In this document: positions 25,955 to 34,839 of the stretch, piece after piece
Numbering within the stretch: the stretch's first letter is position 1
Layout of the letters: every line of letters begins with the position of its first letter
NCBI RefSeq assembly: GCF_900103665.1
Contig: NZ_FNGY01000015.1
Span: forward strand, 102,979-166,978
Direction of reading: 5' to 3'
Length of the DNA: 64,000 nt
DNA from: Pedobacter steynii
Lineage (GTDB): Bacteria; Bacteroidota; Bacteroidia; Sphingobacteriales; Sphingobacteriaceae
Made by a program: the position numbers and the translations under genes
The notes under the pieces: model-generated
Seen by the model: only the letters and a program-made list of their open reading frames with translations
Told to the model about the DNA's origin: nothing
The model's database searches: none

Positions 25955-26875
25955 TTACAATCCGTTTTTCTTCCAGCCAGTGGAATGCCATTGCCGTTCA
26001 TCAACTCTCCATTCGTTCTCTTTTTTAAGGACAAGGTAACGGTATTGAAAATCATTGTGGTTTTTGGTGTAGAAGATGATTTTATTTTTAGAGGGCTGTT
26101 CGACATCAGTAAATTGCTCTTCACCATAAGTGTATTTGGGTCCACCGGCAAAAAATAAACCAGTAGGCCGGTATCCGTTTCTGGGTTTATCGGTGCAGTA
26201 CTGATGGAATATCGCTTCGCATTTTGGTTGAAGGTCCGGAGCAAATTGTTGTGAGGATGCAAAAGATGCTTCCGCATATTTCTCCCAATCGGTCATGGCC
26301 TGAAAAAAGGAGAGGAGGATAGCCCTTGCCTCTTCAACGGCTTCCGGATTCGTATTTTTCTTTGATTTAGCCTGATTTCGTTGTTCCTGTTCAAATTGTT
26401 CCATTTGCTCCCGACTGAACATGTCGTCCGCAACAACGCATATTCTTTGATTGTCTGCAACCGAAAGGAGTCCTTCAAAGGTGACTGCGGTATCCAATAT
26501 TCTAATCGTACCTAATTTGGGGATGTTTGCCAGTAACCGAAGACCATCATCATTTAGTTTGGTGCTGCATGCCCAGATACAATCAATTTTCCGGTGGTTT
26601 TCAAATGATTTAAACCCGGAGCCATTTAGATTTGCGCCGGTTATGAACAAATAATTCAGGGCCAGGAGATTTGCTAAATGTTCCAGCGAACGGTCTGTAA
26701 TATTGGTATGCTCTAACGACAAATTTACCAATTTCGGCAAGTGGCAGAGTTGTGCAATGTCCTCATCGGTAATCGGGCAATTCTCAAAGGAAAGTCCCAG
26801 AAGTTTGGTCTGAGCGGCAATGTCCCGGATCTCTTCTGTTGTAAACGTTCTGTCCTTAAATTGAAGGCTACTCAT
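25955..26875 (-). CDS. Leucine-rich-repeat protein with NTF2-like C-terminal domain, last gene of cell-wall kinase operon
   Basis: 306 residues, no signal peptide. Residues 20-150 are LRR-like (LPKLVNLSLEHTNITDRSLEHL, 22 residues per turn in part, then IPKLGTIRILDT). After a charged linker, residues 178-306 (ARAILLSFFQAMTDWEKYAEASF, start only, then YRYLVLKKENEWRVDERQW) resemble the NTF2-fold immunity/effector-associated domain. The start lies 2 bp after the stop of the Ser/Thr kinase gene. It may be an adaptor or substrate of that kinase; a role is not known. Confidence 0.75.
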   Translation of the reverse strand: MSSLQFKDRTFTTEEIRDIAAQTKLLGLSFENCPITDEDIAQLCHLPKLVNLSLEHTNITDRSLEHLANLLALNYLFITGANLNGSGFKSFENHRKIDCIWACSTKLNDDGLRLLANIPKLGTIRILDTAVTFEGLLSVADNQRICVVADDMFSREQMEQFEQEQRNQAKSKKNTNPEAVEEARAILLSFFQAMTDWEKYAEASFASSQQFAPDLQPKCEAIFHQYCTDKPRNGYRPTGLFFAGGPKYTYGEEQFTDVEQPSKNKIIFYTKNHNDFQYRYLVLKKENEWRVDERQWHSTGWKKNGL

Positions 26876-26877
26876 AT

Positions 26878-28425
26878 TTATTGTTCTTTCAGGTCACTTT
26901 TATTTAACCAGCCTTTTGTCACCTGACCATCGTTGTCTTTATGGCTCACATAAATAAAGCCATTTTGTTCATCTACGACTGTAAATTTAGTATTTACCCA
27001 TAAGCCCAAAACCCCATGTCTCGGGGCATCTGTGCTTGGGGAATCGTAAAAATAAAGCGCTGATTTTGGCAGCTTGTATTTCTTGCCTTCACTTACGATG
27101 ATGGGTTCTACATTCGCTTCCTTTTTGGATGCAGCAGCAGCTTTGGCCGCTATTCCCATTTGCCGTTCGTATTCTTTCTGTAGGGAATCGACATTGGTTT
27201 GCTGCTCTGTAGTGTCCAGGATGATCGGCTTCACCGCATTTGTGGTATCAGGTTCCGGTTCAGTCACTACCTCTGCCTGCACAGGTTGTGGTGTATTGAT
27301 GCTGTCTTTATGCAGTGCTGCATTTGTTTTGTCTTTATCGACCTGATCTTTAAACAGTAAAGCGTATCCGGTAAATGCACTCAGGCCTACCAATGCAAGG
27401 ATCATCAGGGTAAACAATGGTTTAGATACTTTTACCGCGTTAGAAGGACTTTCGGCTATTGCCGGTGCAGCTACCGGAGCAACGGGAACAACTGGTGCAG
27501 CCGTTGGTATCGCCATGTTTTCTATATTGTTACGGGCAATTGCCTCATGTAAAGCTTCGCCATTGGCAAACCTTTTTTCAGGTGCTTTCTCCAGGCATCT
27601 TTTGATCAGATCCAGTAACCATACCGGTACTTTCATTTCATAATCACGTACTGCCGGGGACCAGCTTTCGGGCAATTGATTTCGGCGAAGGCTTAACAAA
27701 TCAGGCACTGGTTTTTCCATATGGGAAAGCATCACTGAATTGCGCGAGTTCTCCGCTTTATTGATCAATGGGAAAGGAACCGTACCCGCCAGAAGTTCAT
27801 AAAGGATCACTCCGAAACTGTAGACATCCGTCTGGAAAAACATTTCGCCGTCATGCTGTTCCGGTGCCATAAATTCTACAGCGCCCGCATGTCTTACACT
27901 GCTTCTCCGTTGCTCATCAGACATGATCGCCAAACCGAAGTCAAGCAGGATATAATTGCCCGTATAAACATTGAATTTTACATTGTTACTTTTGATGTCT
28001 CCATGTTTAACACCCACCTTATGGCAATGTGCCAGGGCATTGGACAGCTGTTCTGCCAGCTTAATCGTTTCCCGGATGGTGAAGACCGGACTATGTGGTG
28101 GTTTTAGCAGATCCTCCAGGTCGGGCCCTTCGATGTATTCCATTTCTATGAAAGGAAATGAACCGCTTTCTGTTAATCCGGAATTCAGGATCTTCACCAC
28201 ATTAGGATTGGGAATCTGATTTACTTTCTCCAGCTTTTCCACTTCGTTTTTAAAGTTCCTGTAGTTTTTATCTTCTGTGTCTTCAGAATGGATAGGAGTA
28301 GGTATGATTTTCACCGCGGTAATGATGGTGCCCATTCTTTTACCCTTATAAACAGAACCCTGTCCGCCGGTGCGTAAAGCACCCATATTCTCTAATCCCT
28401 CTGCTATGGTAAATATTTTGCTCAT
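26878..28425 (-). CDS. Membrane Ser/Thr protein kinase (PknB-like) with extracytoplasmic SH3-like domain
   Basis: 515 residues. Kinase domain about 10-290: glycine loop GGQGSVYKG (20-28), K39 in AVK, catalytic loop HGDIKSNN with D143 and N148, DFG at 162-164, and MAPEQ. The loop has HGD where most active kinases have HRD. A Pro/Ala-rich linker, a membrane helix (about 334-356, LFTLMILALVGLSAFTGYAL) and an external SH3-like domain (about 447-515, ending WLNKSDLKEQ) follow. The external part may sense cell-wall fragments, in place of the PASTA domains of mycobacterial PknB. It sits directly downstream of an FHA protein. Confidence 0.93.
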   Translation of the reverse strand: MSKIFTIAEGLENMGALRTGGQGSVYKGKRMGTIITAVKIIPTPIHSEDTEDKNYRNFKNEVEKLEKVNQIPNPNVVKILNSGLTESGSFPFIEMEYIEGPDLEDLLKPPHSPVFTIRETIKLAEQLSNALAHCHKVGVKHGDIKSNNVKFNVYTGNYILLDFGLAIMSDEQRRSSVRHAGAVEFMAPEQHDGEMFFQTDVYSFGVILYELLAGTVPFPLINKAENSRNSVMLSHMEKPVPDLLSLRRNQLPESWSPAVRDYEMKVPVWLLDLIKRCLEKAPEKRFANGEALHEAIARNNIENMAIPTAAPVVPVAPVAAPAIAESPSNAVKVSKPLFTLMILALVGLSAFTGYALLFKDQVDKDKTNAALHKDSINTPQPVQAEVVTEPEPDTTNAVKPIILDTTEQQTNVDSLQKEYERQMGIAAKAAAASKKEANVEPIIVSEGKKYKLPKSALYFYDSPSTDAPRHGVLGLWVNTKFTVVDEQNGFIYVSHKDNDGQVTKGWLNKSDLKEQ

Positions 28426-28440
28426 GGTATGATTGTCGTT

Positions 28441-29238
28441 TTATGAAGGGTTTGAAACATAACTAAATTCTAACACCGCCGATTCGCCCAAAATAATCTG
28501 GTCACCTTCCTGTAGCGGGTGTCCAAGTTCGGTAAAGGTAAGTTTAACAGGGTTATGATCTGCCTTAGATCTGATTTTTACTTTATTTCTTGGCGGCACA
28601 CCACCTTCATCAGCAAACAAAAGAAAGACTCCTGCTTCTTTATTCCATTCGATATGTGCATGTTGTCTGCTGATGTATTTATTGCCTTCATTGCTGCTGG
28701 AATCTGGAAAAGCGATCTTATTTTCTCTGATAAAACCATCAGCATCCTGAACTTTTCTTTCTCTTCCGATATTGATTTTTCCATCTGTGGACGTAATCAG
28801 GTATTCCTGTTGTTCCGCTTCTCCATTTAAAACTTTGATACAAGCCCTTTCTGAATGCTGTATGATGGCATGCTCGGGCGTTTTAATATACAGTCCGATT
28901 TCCAGGTTGCCTGCTTTGATCACATCCTGAGGAAGCTCCTCTACAAACAGGCTTTCCATTGTCCAGTGCTCCGGCAGATCAATTGCAAAATCATCAGCCA
29001 GCCTTTGAACTTCTTTTTTGAAGCGGCCCTCTTCCTCCATGAAAACCGCAGATTCATACAAGTATTTTTCTACAGGCTGACAGGCGATGAACAGCTGAAA
29101 TCCTTTTATATGTTTTCCTTCGCCACCTTCCATTTTTTGCAACTCCTGCTTAATGAAAACAAGAAGTGCCTCTCTCACCGCTTTTACGTCCTGAGGTTTT
29201 TCTGATGGTTCTTTTCCAAATAGGTTAAACATGCTCAT
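28441..29238 (-). CDS. FHA-domain protein of cell-wall kinase operon
   Basis: 265 residues, cytoplasmic. The N-terminal part (1-150) is an alpha/beta region of unknown fold, vaguely like the N-terminal region of mycobacterial FhaA. The FHA domain (about 165-262) has INIGRE, the phosphothreonine-binding ISRQHAHIEW and PLQEGDQIILG. It should bind phosphothreonine on the kinase or on its substrates. Spacing to the kinase gene is 15 bp, and to the SEDS-PBP gene 24 bp. Confidence 0.9.
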   Translation of the reverse strand: MSMFNLFGKEPSEKPQDVKAVREALLVFIKQELQKMEGGEGKHIKGFQLFIACQPVEKYLYESAVFMEEEGRFKKEVQRLADDFAIDLPEHWTMESLFVEELPQDVIKAGNLEIGLYIKTPEHAIIQHSERACIKVLNGEAEQQEYLITSTDGKINIGRERKVQDADGFIRENKIAFPDSSSNEGNKYISRQHAHIEWNKEAGVFLLFADEGGVPPRNKVKIRSKADHNPVKLTFTELGHPLQEGDQIILGESAVLEFSYVSNPS

Positions 29239-29262
29239 GTATCTTTTCTTAAATCTTATTAA

Positions 29263-32200
29263 CTATTGTTCTATTTCAGGCACTTCCGGGGGAGCGATGC
29301 TATCTATTTCTACGGCCTTCGTGCTTTTGGCTTTAACCACCTTTGGTTTTGCTTCTTCTAAATCACTCACATAACCCAGTTTCAGCAGGGCAGGGACCAC
29401 ATGCTTACCCGCCAGCAATACCGCTCTGCTTGAGCCTCGTGTAGACTCTATCCGGATACAAACCACGATATGTCCTTTGCCTGATTTCTTCTGTGCAAAA
29501 AATACATACCAACCGTCATTGATCCTGGCTGCTTTCCAAACCCTTTCCGGTGTTCCGCTTTTCCCCGCTACTTTAAGGCCTAAAGTATAGGACTTGTTGA
29601 TGCTTTGTTTCACCATATAGTCTGTGAGCAGGGCCGCATACTTAGGGTCGTTGGTCAGTTTAATTCCAGGTTGCACTGTGGTTAGGGAATCACTGATTTT
29701 CAACACAAAGCGATTGGGAACCATGACACCCTTGTTGGCTACCCCTGAAGCCAGTCTGGCCACAGCAGCAGGTGTTGCAATCAGTTCACCCTGTCCCCAG
29801 GCCATGCCGGAGATTCCTTTGGCACGCGTCTTTCTGATATTGGCCGGATCATATTTCGGTTTGGTATTAAACTCTGTCTTCTTCCAATAATTCAGCCATT
29901 TATTTTCCTGCTTTTCATTGTTGGCTCCTTTATTATAATAATAACCGCCAACACCCCTTAAAAACATCCCGGTTTTTAAATACAAGGCTGCCATATCTTC
30001 CTGTAACTGTTCCTGATTGGCCAGCTTAATAAAATAGACGTTGTTTGACTTGATCAAAGCGCGTTCCATATTGATCGTCCCCGTTTCATCAGGCTCGATG
30101 CCCTTAGTCCGGATTCTTTCTGCACTGCTGACCGTATATGTTTTAGTGGCCGCTCCTGGTCCGAGTTTGTTAAATGCCGCCATGGCGGTCAGTACCTTTG
30201 CTGTAGAGCCCGGCTGAGTCGCATAGGTAAAGCCAAGATCGGTATTGGTATACCATCCCGATAACCTGTTCTGCTCAGCAGTCGTCATGGTGAGTAAATC
30301 CCAGTCTTTAACCGTTGGTAAAGGATAAACTGCAGAAGTCAATACATCGCCCGTTTCATCCTCCATAATGACCACAGATACCCGGCTCTTCTTTAAAGAA
30401 TCATCAGTGGCAATGGAATGCTGGATGGCCGTTTGCAGCCTCGCATCAACCGCAAGTTTAACATCTCTGTTTCTCTTTTTAAAGGCCGCAACCTCGGCGC
30501 TGTTTACCCCGGCCAGAAGGAGCGGGGCCAATGCCTTATAATCTCTTTTGCTCACCGTCATCTCTTTCACACCTCTTGGAAGAAAACGATCTTCATGGTA
30601 ACGGTTGGCGACGGTATTAAACGATGTTGTCGGCGTATGGAAACCTCTCAATTCGGCAGCATGTTCATACTCCGCAAAATAGCCGTTTGTGCTTCCATTG
30701 AACACGCCGGTATTGGCATCACCAACCCAGAAAAAGGCTTGTTCTTCGAAAGGATAATAACGGTCTACTCTTTTATGAACTGCGGAATCCAGGTTATAGT
30801 TCAGTCCGGATTCATGCAGCATATCCTCTTGCTTTCTAATCAGGTCCGGATTACTCGTAGCCAGGACCTGTCCGTTTCTGTCGTACAGCTGACCTGCTTC
30901 CAGCTTGTTCATGAGGATGGCAATACGGGGATTGTAGCTGAACATGCGTAAGCCACTCCGGTCTGCCACCAGGGCAGGTTGTACCACCCATTTTTTGTTG
31001 TTGGCAATGTATCTGGACACCGTTACCGTAAGCAGCAGCACTGCAACACTTGCAGATAACAATGCAGGAACAAGATTTTTATCCTGTTGTTTGGTGATGA
31101 ACTCCATTTGAACGGCTGTGCCACGGATGGAAGAGACCGACAATAACAATCCTGCGGCCAGCATATTTGCGACCAGCGAAGAACCGCCATAGCTGATAAA
31201 GGGGAGGGCTACTCCCGATAGCGGCAAAGCACCGGTTGAACCACCTGCGATCAGTAAAAACTGAGCAAACATACTGATGCCAATTCCGGAACATAAATAA
31301 AACAGAAAAGGCGTTCCCGTTTGCCGGCCGATATTGATGGCACGGTTTAAAAAGACCAGAAAGAGGATAAACACCGCTACGATGCCCGCCCATCCAAAAT
31401 CTTCGCCTATTGCAGGAAGGATCATGTCGGTATGCGCTTCAGGAATGCTTTTTGCAAAACCTTCACCTGCACCCTGACCTGTGATGCCGCCTCCGGACAT
31501 CGCCCAGATTCCGTTTGCCACCTGATCACCTCCGTATACTTCATTGTTCCAGGGGTCCTGCCAGATCGACTTACGTTCTGTAAGACGGTTTACCGGTCCG
31601 GGAATGAGCTGATCCAGGTAGGGGATCTGATCGATCAGCAGGAAGCCTGCAATGACCATGATGATCATCATTGCCGATTCGCTCGTTCTTTTCTTATTTA
31701 GCAGCATCGCCAGGGCTACCAATAATACGGTGATTAAGCTGGCCAGCCAGATGTTTAAAAACCATACCGTTAGCGTATAAGTGATGATGGCGATGATCAT
31801 CATCATAAAATCTCCACGGGAGAAAGAAAACAGAATGATAAAGGTAAAACAGATCACCATTGCCGGTCCAAGATCTCCAAGGACCAGGTACAGCAAAATC
31901 GCAATTGCCATTGCTGCCAGGGCAAAAGAGAAGAAATACCAGCGTTTTCTCCAGGTACGGTATTCTGTAATGAATTTCTCATTGCTGGCAAAGAATCCGG
32001 CCAGAAAGAGAATGATTGCATATTTGACGATTTCACTCGGCTGCACGCCAAACAGGTTCACTTTTACGCCACTGCCTTCCGGGCCTGTTCCAAATACGAT
32101 GGTCAATGCCAGGAGCGCCAGTGCCATACCTGCCCATTGCCATCCATTCGCTTTACCGCTGTTTTTAGGGAGGACCAGCATTCTGTAAATGCGGGAATCA

Positions 32201-33333
32201 ACGGTAAACTTGCGGAACTTAATAAAAAGCAGGATGCACATGCCAAGGATGCCCATTCCAAAAAACGCAAGGGTATCTTTAGCCAGAAAACGATCTCTAA
32301 GCGGATCCTGTAAACTGAGCAAGGTAATGAACGACAAACCGGTCATGAGCATCACTACGGGCAGGATCAATTGATCTGCCTGCGGAAATTTAATGCTCAT
32401 CAGCAGGTGCAGCAGAAAGAACCCTAAGAAAAAGCATCCCGTAATGATCCAGTACCATTGGTTATAGTCCATCGTACTTCGTACAATCAGGGACTTTTCC
32501 TTTTTCAGGATTTTAAAATCACGTGCAGAAAAAAGACGGATACTATGGGATGTTTGTTTAAAGACAAAACTGGCATCCTTCTGCAATTCCTGTACGCCCT
32601 GTGATTTCCCGAACTGATATCCCGGTTGCATAGGGAGGATGGAAAATGCCTGATCATCCGGTAATTTTTGGAAAGCAAAATAACCCTCCGCATTCGTTCT
32701 GGCATAGGTCCTTAAGGCGGGTTTTGCCAGCTCCAGATCATTATCAGTGCTGTCCTGCGGCAAAATCATCTGCAGTTTGATCAAGACCCCGTATACCGGC
32801 TTCCCGGCAGTATCGATTACTTTTCCGGAAATATCATATTGTCCCTGGTTCACTGCTATTTCCGCTTTTAGCACAGTTGGGTTGACACTTTCTTTTTTAA
32901 AGAGCACAGAGTCCTCTCCGGTATAGCCTAACAATGCCCGGGAATCAAGGACCCTCTTTTTAAAGTTCTGGCCACCTTTATTGAAAGCTTCATCCGCATC
33001 AATAAAAAACCTGCGCTTATTCAATTCCCCTACATTATCGATCGGTTCTTTAAAGGATTTGCTTCCTCTGCCAACTACAGCTGAAATGAGTGCAATGTCC
33101 TTTTTATCCTCAAAATAATAACCTTTTTCTAAAAGTGTTTTAATGAGCTGGCCAGGGTTTTTATCATTGATATTGACCATAGTTCCATTTTTCAGCCTGG
33201 AATCTACGTCGACAAATCCTTTCTGCAGCGTCCCGAAAAGCGTAATGAAAAGCGCTCCTAATATGATTGCTGATAACAGGAGGAGCTTGCGCTCTGTTTT
33301 TCTGCTTCCGGTGGTAGGTGTGATTTCTCCCAT
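29263..33333 (-). CDS. FtsW/RodA (SEDS) glycosyltransferase fused to class B penicillin-binding protein
   Basis: 1356 residues. After a membrane helix (16-36) comes an extracytoplasmic part that includes a CarboxypepD_reg-like fold (DISGKVIDTAGKPVYGVLIK, about 168-187). A ten-helix SEDS domain follows (about 300-770): GVQPSEIVKYAIILFLA, GDLGPAM, the catalytic aspartate D636 in PEAHTDMILPAIGEDFG, and LPFISYGGSS. The PBP part starts with GQLYDRNGQVLATS and has S1043-T-A-K, S1096-N-N and K1258-S-G-T, so all transpeptidase motifs are intact. It would both polymerise lipid II and crosslink the strands in one chain. RodA/PBP2 or FtsW/FtsI are normally separate proteins. Confidence 0.96.
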   Translation of the reverse strand: MGEITPTTGSRKTERKLLLLSAIILGALFITLFGTLQKGFVDVDSRLKNGTMVNINDKNPGQLIKTLLEKGYYFEDKKDIALISAVVGRGSKSFKEPIDNVGELNKRRFFIDADEAFNKGGQNFKKRVLDSRALLGYTGEDSVLFKKESVNPTVLKAEIAVNQGQYDISGKVIDTAGKPVYGVLIKLQMILPQDSTDNDLELAKPALRTYARTNAEGYFAFQKLPDDQAFSILPMQPGYQFGKSQGVQELQKDASFVFKQTSHSIRLFSARDFKILKKEKSLIVRSTMDYNQWYWIITGCFFLGFFLLHLLMSIKFPQADQLILPVVMLMTGLSFITLLSLQDPLRDRFLAKDTLAFFGMGILGMCILLFIKFRKFTVDSRIYRMLVLPKNSGKANGWQWAGMALALLALTIVFGTGPEGSGVKVNLFGVQPSEIVKYAIILFLAGFFASNEKFITEYRTWRKRWYFFSFALAAMAIAILLYLVLGDLGPAMVICFTFIILFSFSRGDFMMMIIAIITYTLTVWFLNIWLASLITVLLVALAMLLNKKRTSESAMMIIMVIAGFLLIDQIPYLDQLIPGPVNRLTERKSIWQDPWNNEVYGGDQVANGIWAMSGGGITGQGAGEGFAKSIPEAHTDMILPAIGEDFGWAGIVAVFILFLVFLNRAINIGRQTGTPFLFYLCSGIGISMFAQFLLIAGGSTGALPLSGVALPFISYGGSSLVANMLAAGLLLSVSSIRGTAVQMEFITKQQDKNLVPALLSASVAVLLLTVTVSRYIANNKKWVVQPALVADRSGLRMFSYNPRIAILMNKLEAGQLYDRNGQVLATSNPDLIRKQEDMLHESGLNYNLDSAVHKRVDRYYPFEEQAFFWVGDANTGVFNGSTNGYFAEYEHAAELRGFHTPTTSFNTVANRYHEDRFLPRGVKEMTVSKRDYKALAPLLLAGVNSAEVAAFKKRNRDVKLAVDARLQTAIQHSIATDDSLKKSRVSVVIMEDETGDVLTSAVYPLPTVKDWDLLTMTTAEQNRLSGWYTNTDLGFTYATQPGSTAKVLTAMAAFNKLGPGAATKTYTVSSAERIRTKGIEPDETGTINMERALIKSNNVYFIKLANQEQLQEDMAALYLKTGMFLRGVGGYYYNKGANNEKQENKWLNYWKKTEFNTKPKYDPANIRKTRAKGISGMAWGQGELIATPAAVARLASGVANKGVMVPNRFVLKISDSLTTVQPGIKLTNDPKYAALLTDYMVKQSINKSYTLGLKVAGKSGTPERVWKAARINDGWYVFFAQKKSGKGHIVVCIRIESTRGSSRAVLLAGKHVVPALLKLGYVSDLEEAKPKVVKAKSTKAVEIDSIAPPEVPEIEQ

Positions 33334-33338
33334 ATTTT

Positions 33339-34745
33339 TTATTTGGAAGTATTGGGAATAGAATCAGCCTTAAAGGAACTGCGTGATATTTTTCCGTTGA
33401 TATATCCCTTTGCCGGCAGCTCATAAATGGTCTGTATGGCATTAGGTGAGTTTTTGAATTGTATGTTTTTTAAGACCAATGCATTATTTTGCGAGGAGAT
33501 GGCCGTATTGAAATCTTCAAACGTGAGGTTCTCCAGGTAAACATAGGAGCTTGCCGATTGGATGATCATGGCATTTCCCCGAAAAGCAGAATCACTTTTT
33601 ATGACGATCTGATTTTTAGCAATCAGGAACAGGGAGTCTTTCGTAAAATGTAAAGATTCTGTGAGTATGATTGGTGATTTGAATACCGAATCGGTTAAAG
33701 TCAGCGTATTTCCTTTGAGGTTATTCAAGGCATCCTGAAGTTTGAGTTCCTGAGCATTCCTGCTGTGCACCGTCTTAACTGGTAAGGAAGGATTTGACAA
33801 TTGATGTTTCTGCCAAAATAGATAAACGCAGGCAGCCAATAGAATCAGGCAAAGTCCGCTGAGCAGGGCAACTGTATTCTTATTGCGCTTTTGAAGCGGC
33901 TGCGCTTGTGGAGGGCTTGCATGATCAACAACGACAGGGGCAGGGACGCTCTTTTTTGATTTCGCCGCAGGCTTAGTCGCCTCATGTACTAACGATTGCT
34001 TGTCATTTTTTACCAGTACGACCGTAATGTTGTCCAGGCCTCCGTTTTGATTCGCGGCATTGATCAGCTGAGCACCTTTCTCTTTTATCGAATTGTCCAT
34101 TGTTAAGATGCGAATCATCTCCTGGCTATTGACCATGTCTGATAGTCCGTCACTGCAAAGCAGCAAGAGATCTCCCGGAAGAAAAGGAGATTCGCCCGTT
34201 TCCAGGTAATCTTCCTGACCGGCCATTCCCATACCAAAGCCCAGGGCTTTGTTGATCTCATTACGCTTAGGATGTTGCATCGCCTGTTCTTCGGTAAGGC
34301 GTCCGGAATCTTCCATGAAGCCTACAAAAGACTGGTCTTTAGAGATCTTTATCAATGAATTGTCGCGCAGGAGGTATAACCTCGTATCTCCAACATGAAT
34401 ATAATAAAGCTTGTTTTTATGAAGGTCAACTACCGCCAGTGTGAATACACAGGCCATATTTTCGTGCCCTTTTACCCGTTGCTTTTCCAAGATAATCTGT
34501 GCATCAGCAGCAAGGATGGCCTCTTTCATCACTCCCGGTAAATCCGCTTTAGGATGCGCCAGGTGATGAAGGATCGATTTTCTGGTAATGTCTGCTGCGA
34601 TTTCACCTCCTGAATATCCGCCAACACCATCTATAACGCAGGCAATTACAAAGTCATTGTCTGATGTGCGTTCTGCAATAAAGGTATCTTCATTATTGTC
34701 ACGAACTTTTCCAGTGTCAGTTATTCCAAAATAATTATTGTCCAT
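33339..34745 (-). CDS. PP2C Ser/Thr phosphatase with membrane helix and extracytoplasmic beta-helix-like tail
   Basis: 468 residues. Residues 1-245 are a PP2C (PstP-like) phosphatase: NEDTF, CVIDGVGGYSGGE (metal-binding DG), VGDTRLYLLR, LLLLCSDGLSDMV and GGLDNITVVLV. A basic linker and a membrane helix (about 285-308, VALLSGLCLILLAACVYLFW) lead to an outside part (about 330-468) with short beta repeats (LTLTDSVFKSPIILTESLHF, VYLENLTF, LVLKNIQF), typical of a right-handed parallel beta-helix. It probably dephosphorylates targets of the kinase encoded in the same operon. The stop lies 5 bp from the SEDS-PBP start. Confidence 0.93.
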   Translation of the reverse strand: MDNNYFGITDTGKVRDNNEDTFIAERTSDNDFVIACVIDGVGGYSGGEIAADITRKSILHHLAHPKADLPGVMKEAILAADAQIILEKQRVKGHENMACVFTLAVVDLHKNKLYYIHVGDTRLYLLRDNSLIKISKDQSFVGFMEDSGRLTEEQAMQHPKRNEINKALGFGMGMAGQEDYLETGESPFLPGDLLLLCSDGLSDMVNSQEMIRILTMDNSIKEKGAQLINAANQNGGLDNITVVLVKNDKQSLVHEATKPAAKSKKSVPAPVVVDHASPPQAQPLQKRNKNTVALLSGLCLILLAACVYLFWQKHQLSNPSLPVKTVHSRNAQELKLQDALNNLKGNTLTLTDSVFKSPIILTESLHFTKDSLFLIAKNQIVIKSDSAFRGNAMIIQSASSYVYLENLTFEDFNTAISSQNNALVLKNIQFKNSPNAIQTIYELPAKGYINGKISRSSFKADSIPNTSK

Positions 34746-34746
34746 T

Positions 34747-34836
34747 CTATTTGGGCGAATTTTTAATGTCGTTGAAATGTGCGATCAGTAAGACCACACA
34801 CAGTACTAATAACGCTATTGATAAAGCATGCGACAT
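34747..34836 (-). CDS. 29-residue single-pass membrane peptide in cell-wall kinase operon
   Basis: An ATG at 34836 opens a 29-codon frame that begins MSHALSIALLVLCVVLLIAH and ends KNSPK. Its start lies 3 bp after the stop of the FHA-like gene, and its stop TAG is one base from the ATG of the PP2C gene, so it fills the gap exactly. The middle is one hydrophobic helix; the C-terminus is polar and basic. I infer a small membrane partner of the SEDS-PBP or phosphatase; no family is known to me. Confidence 0.75.
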   Translation of the reverse strand: MSHALSIALLVLCVVLLIAHFNDIKNSPK

Positions 34837-34839
34837 AAA

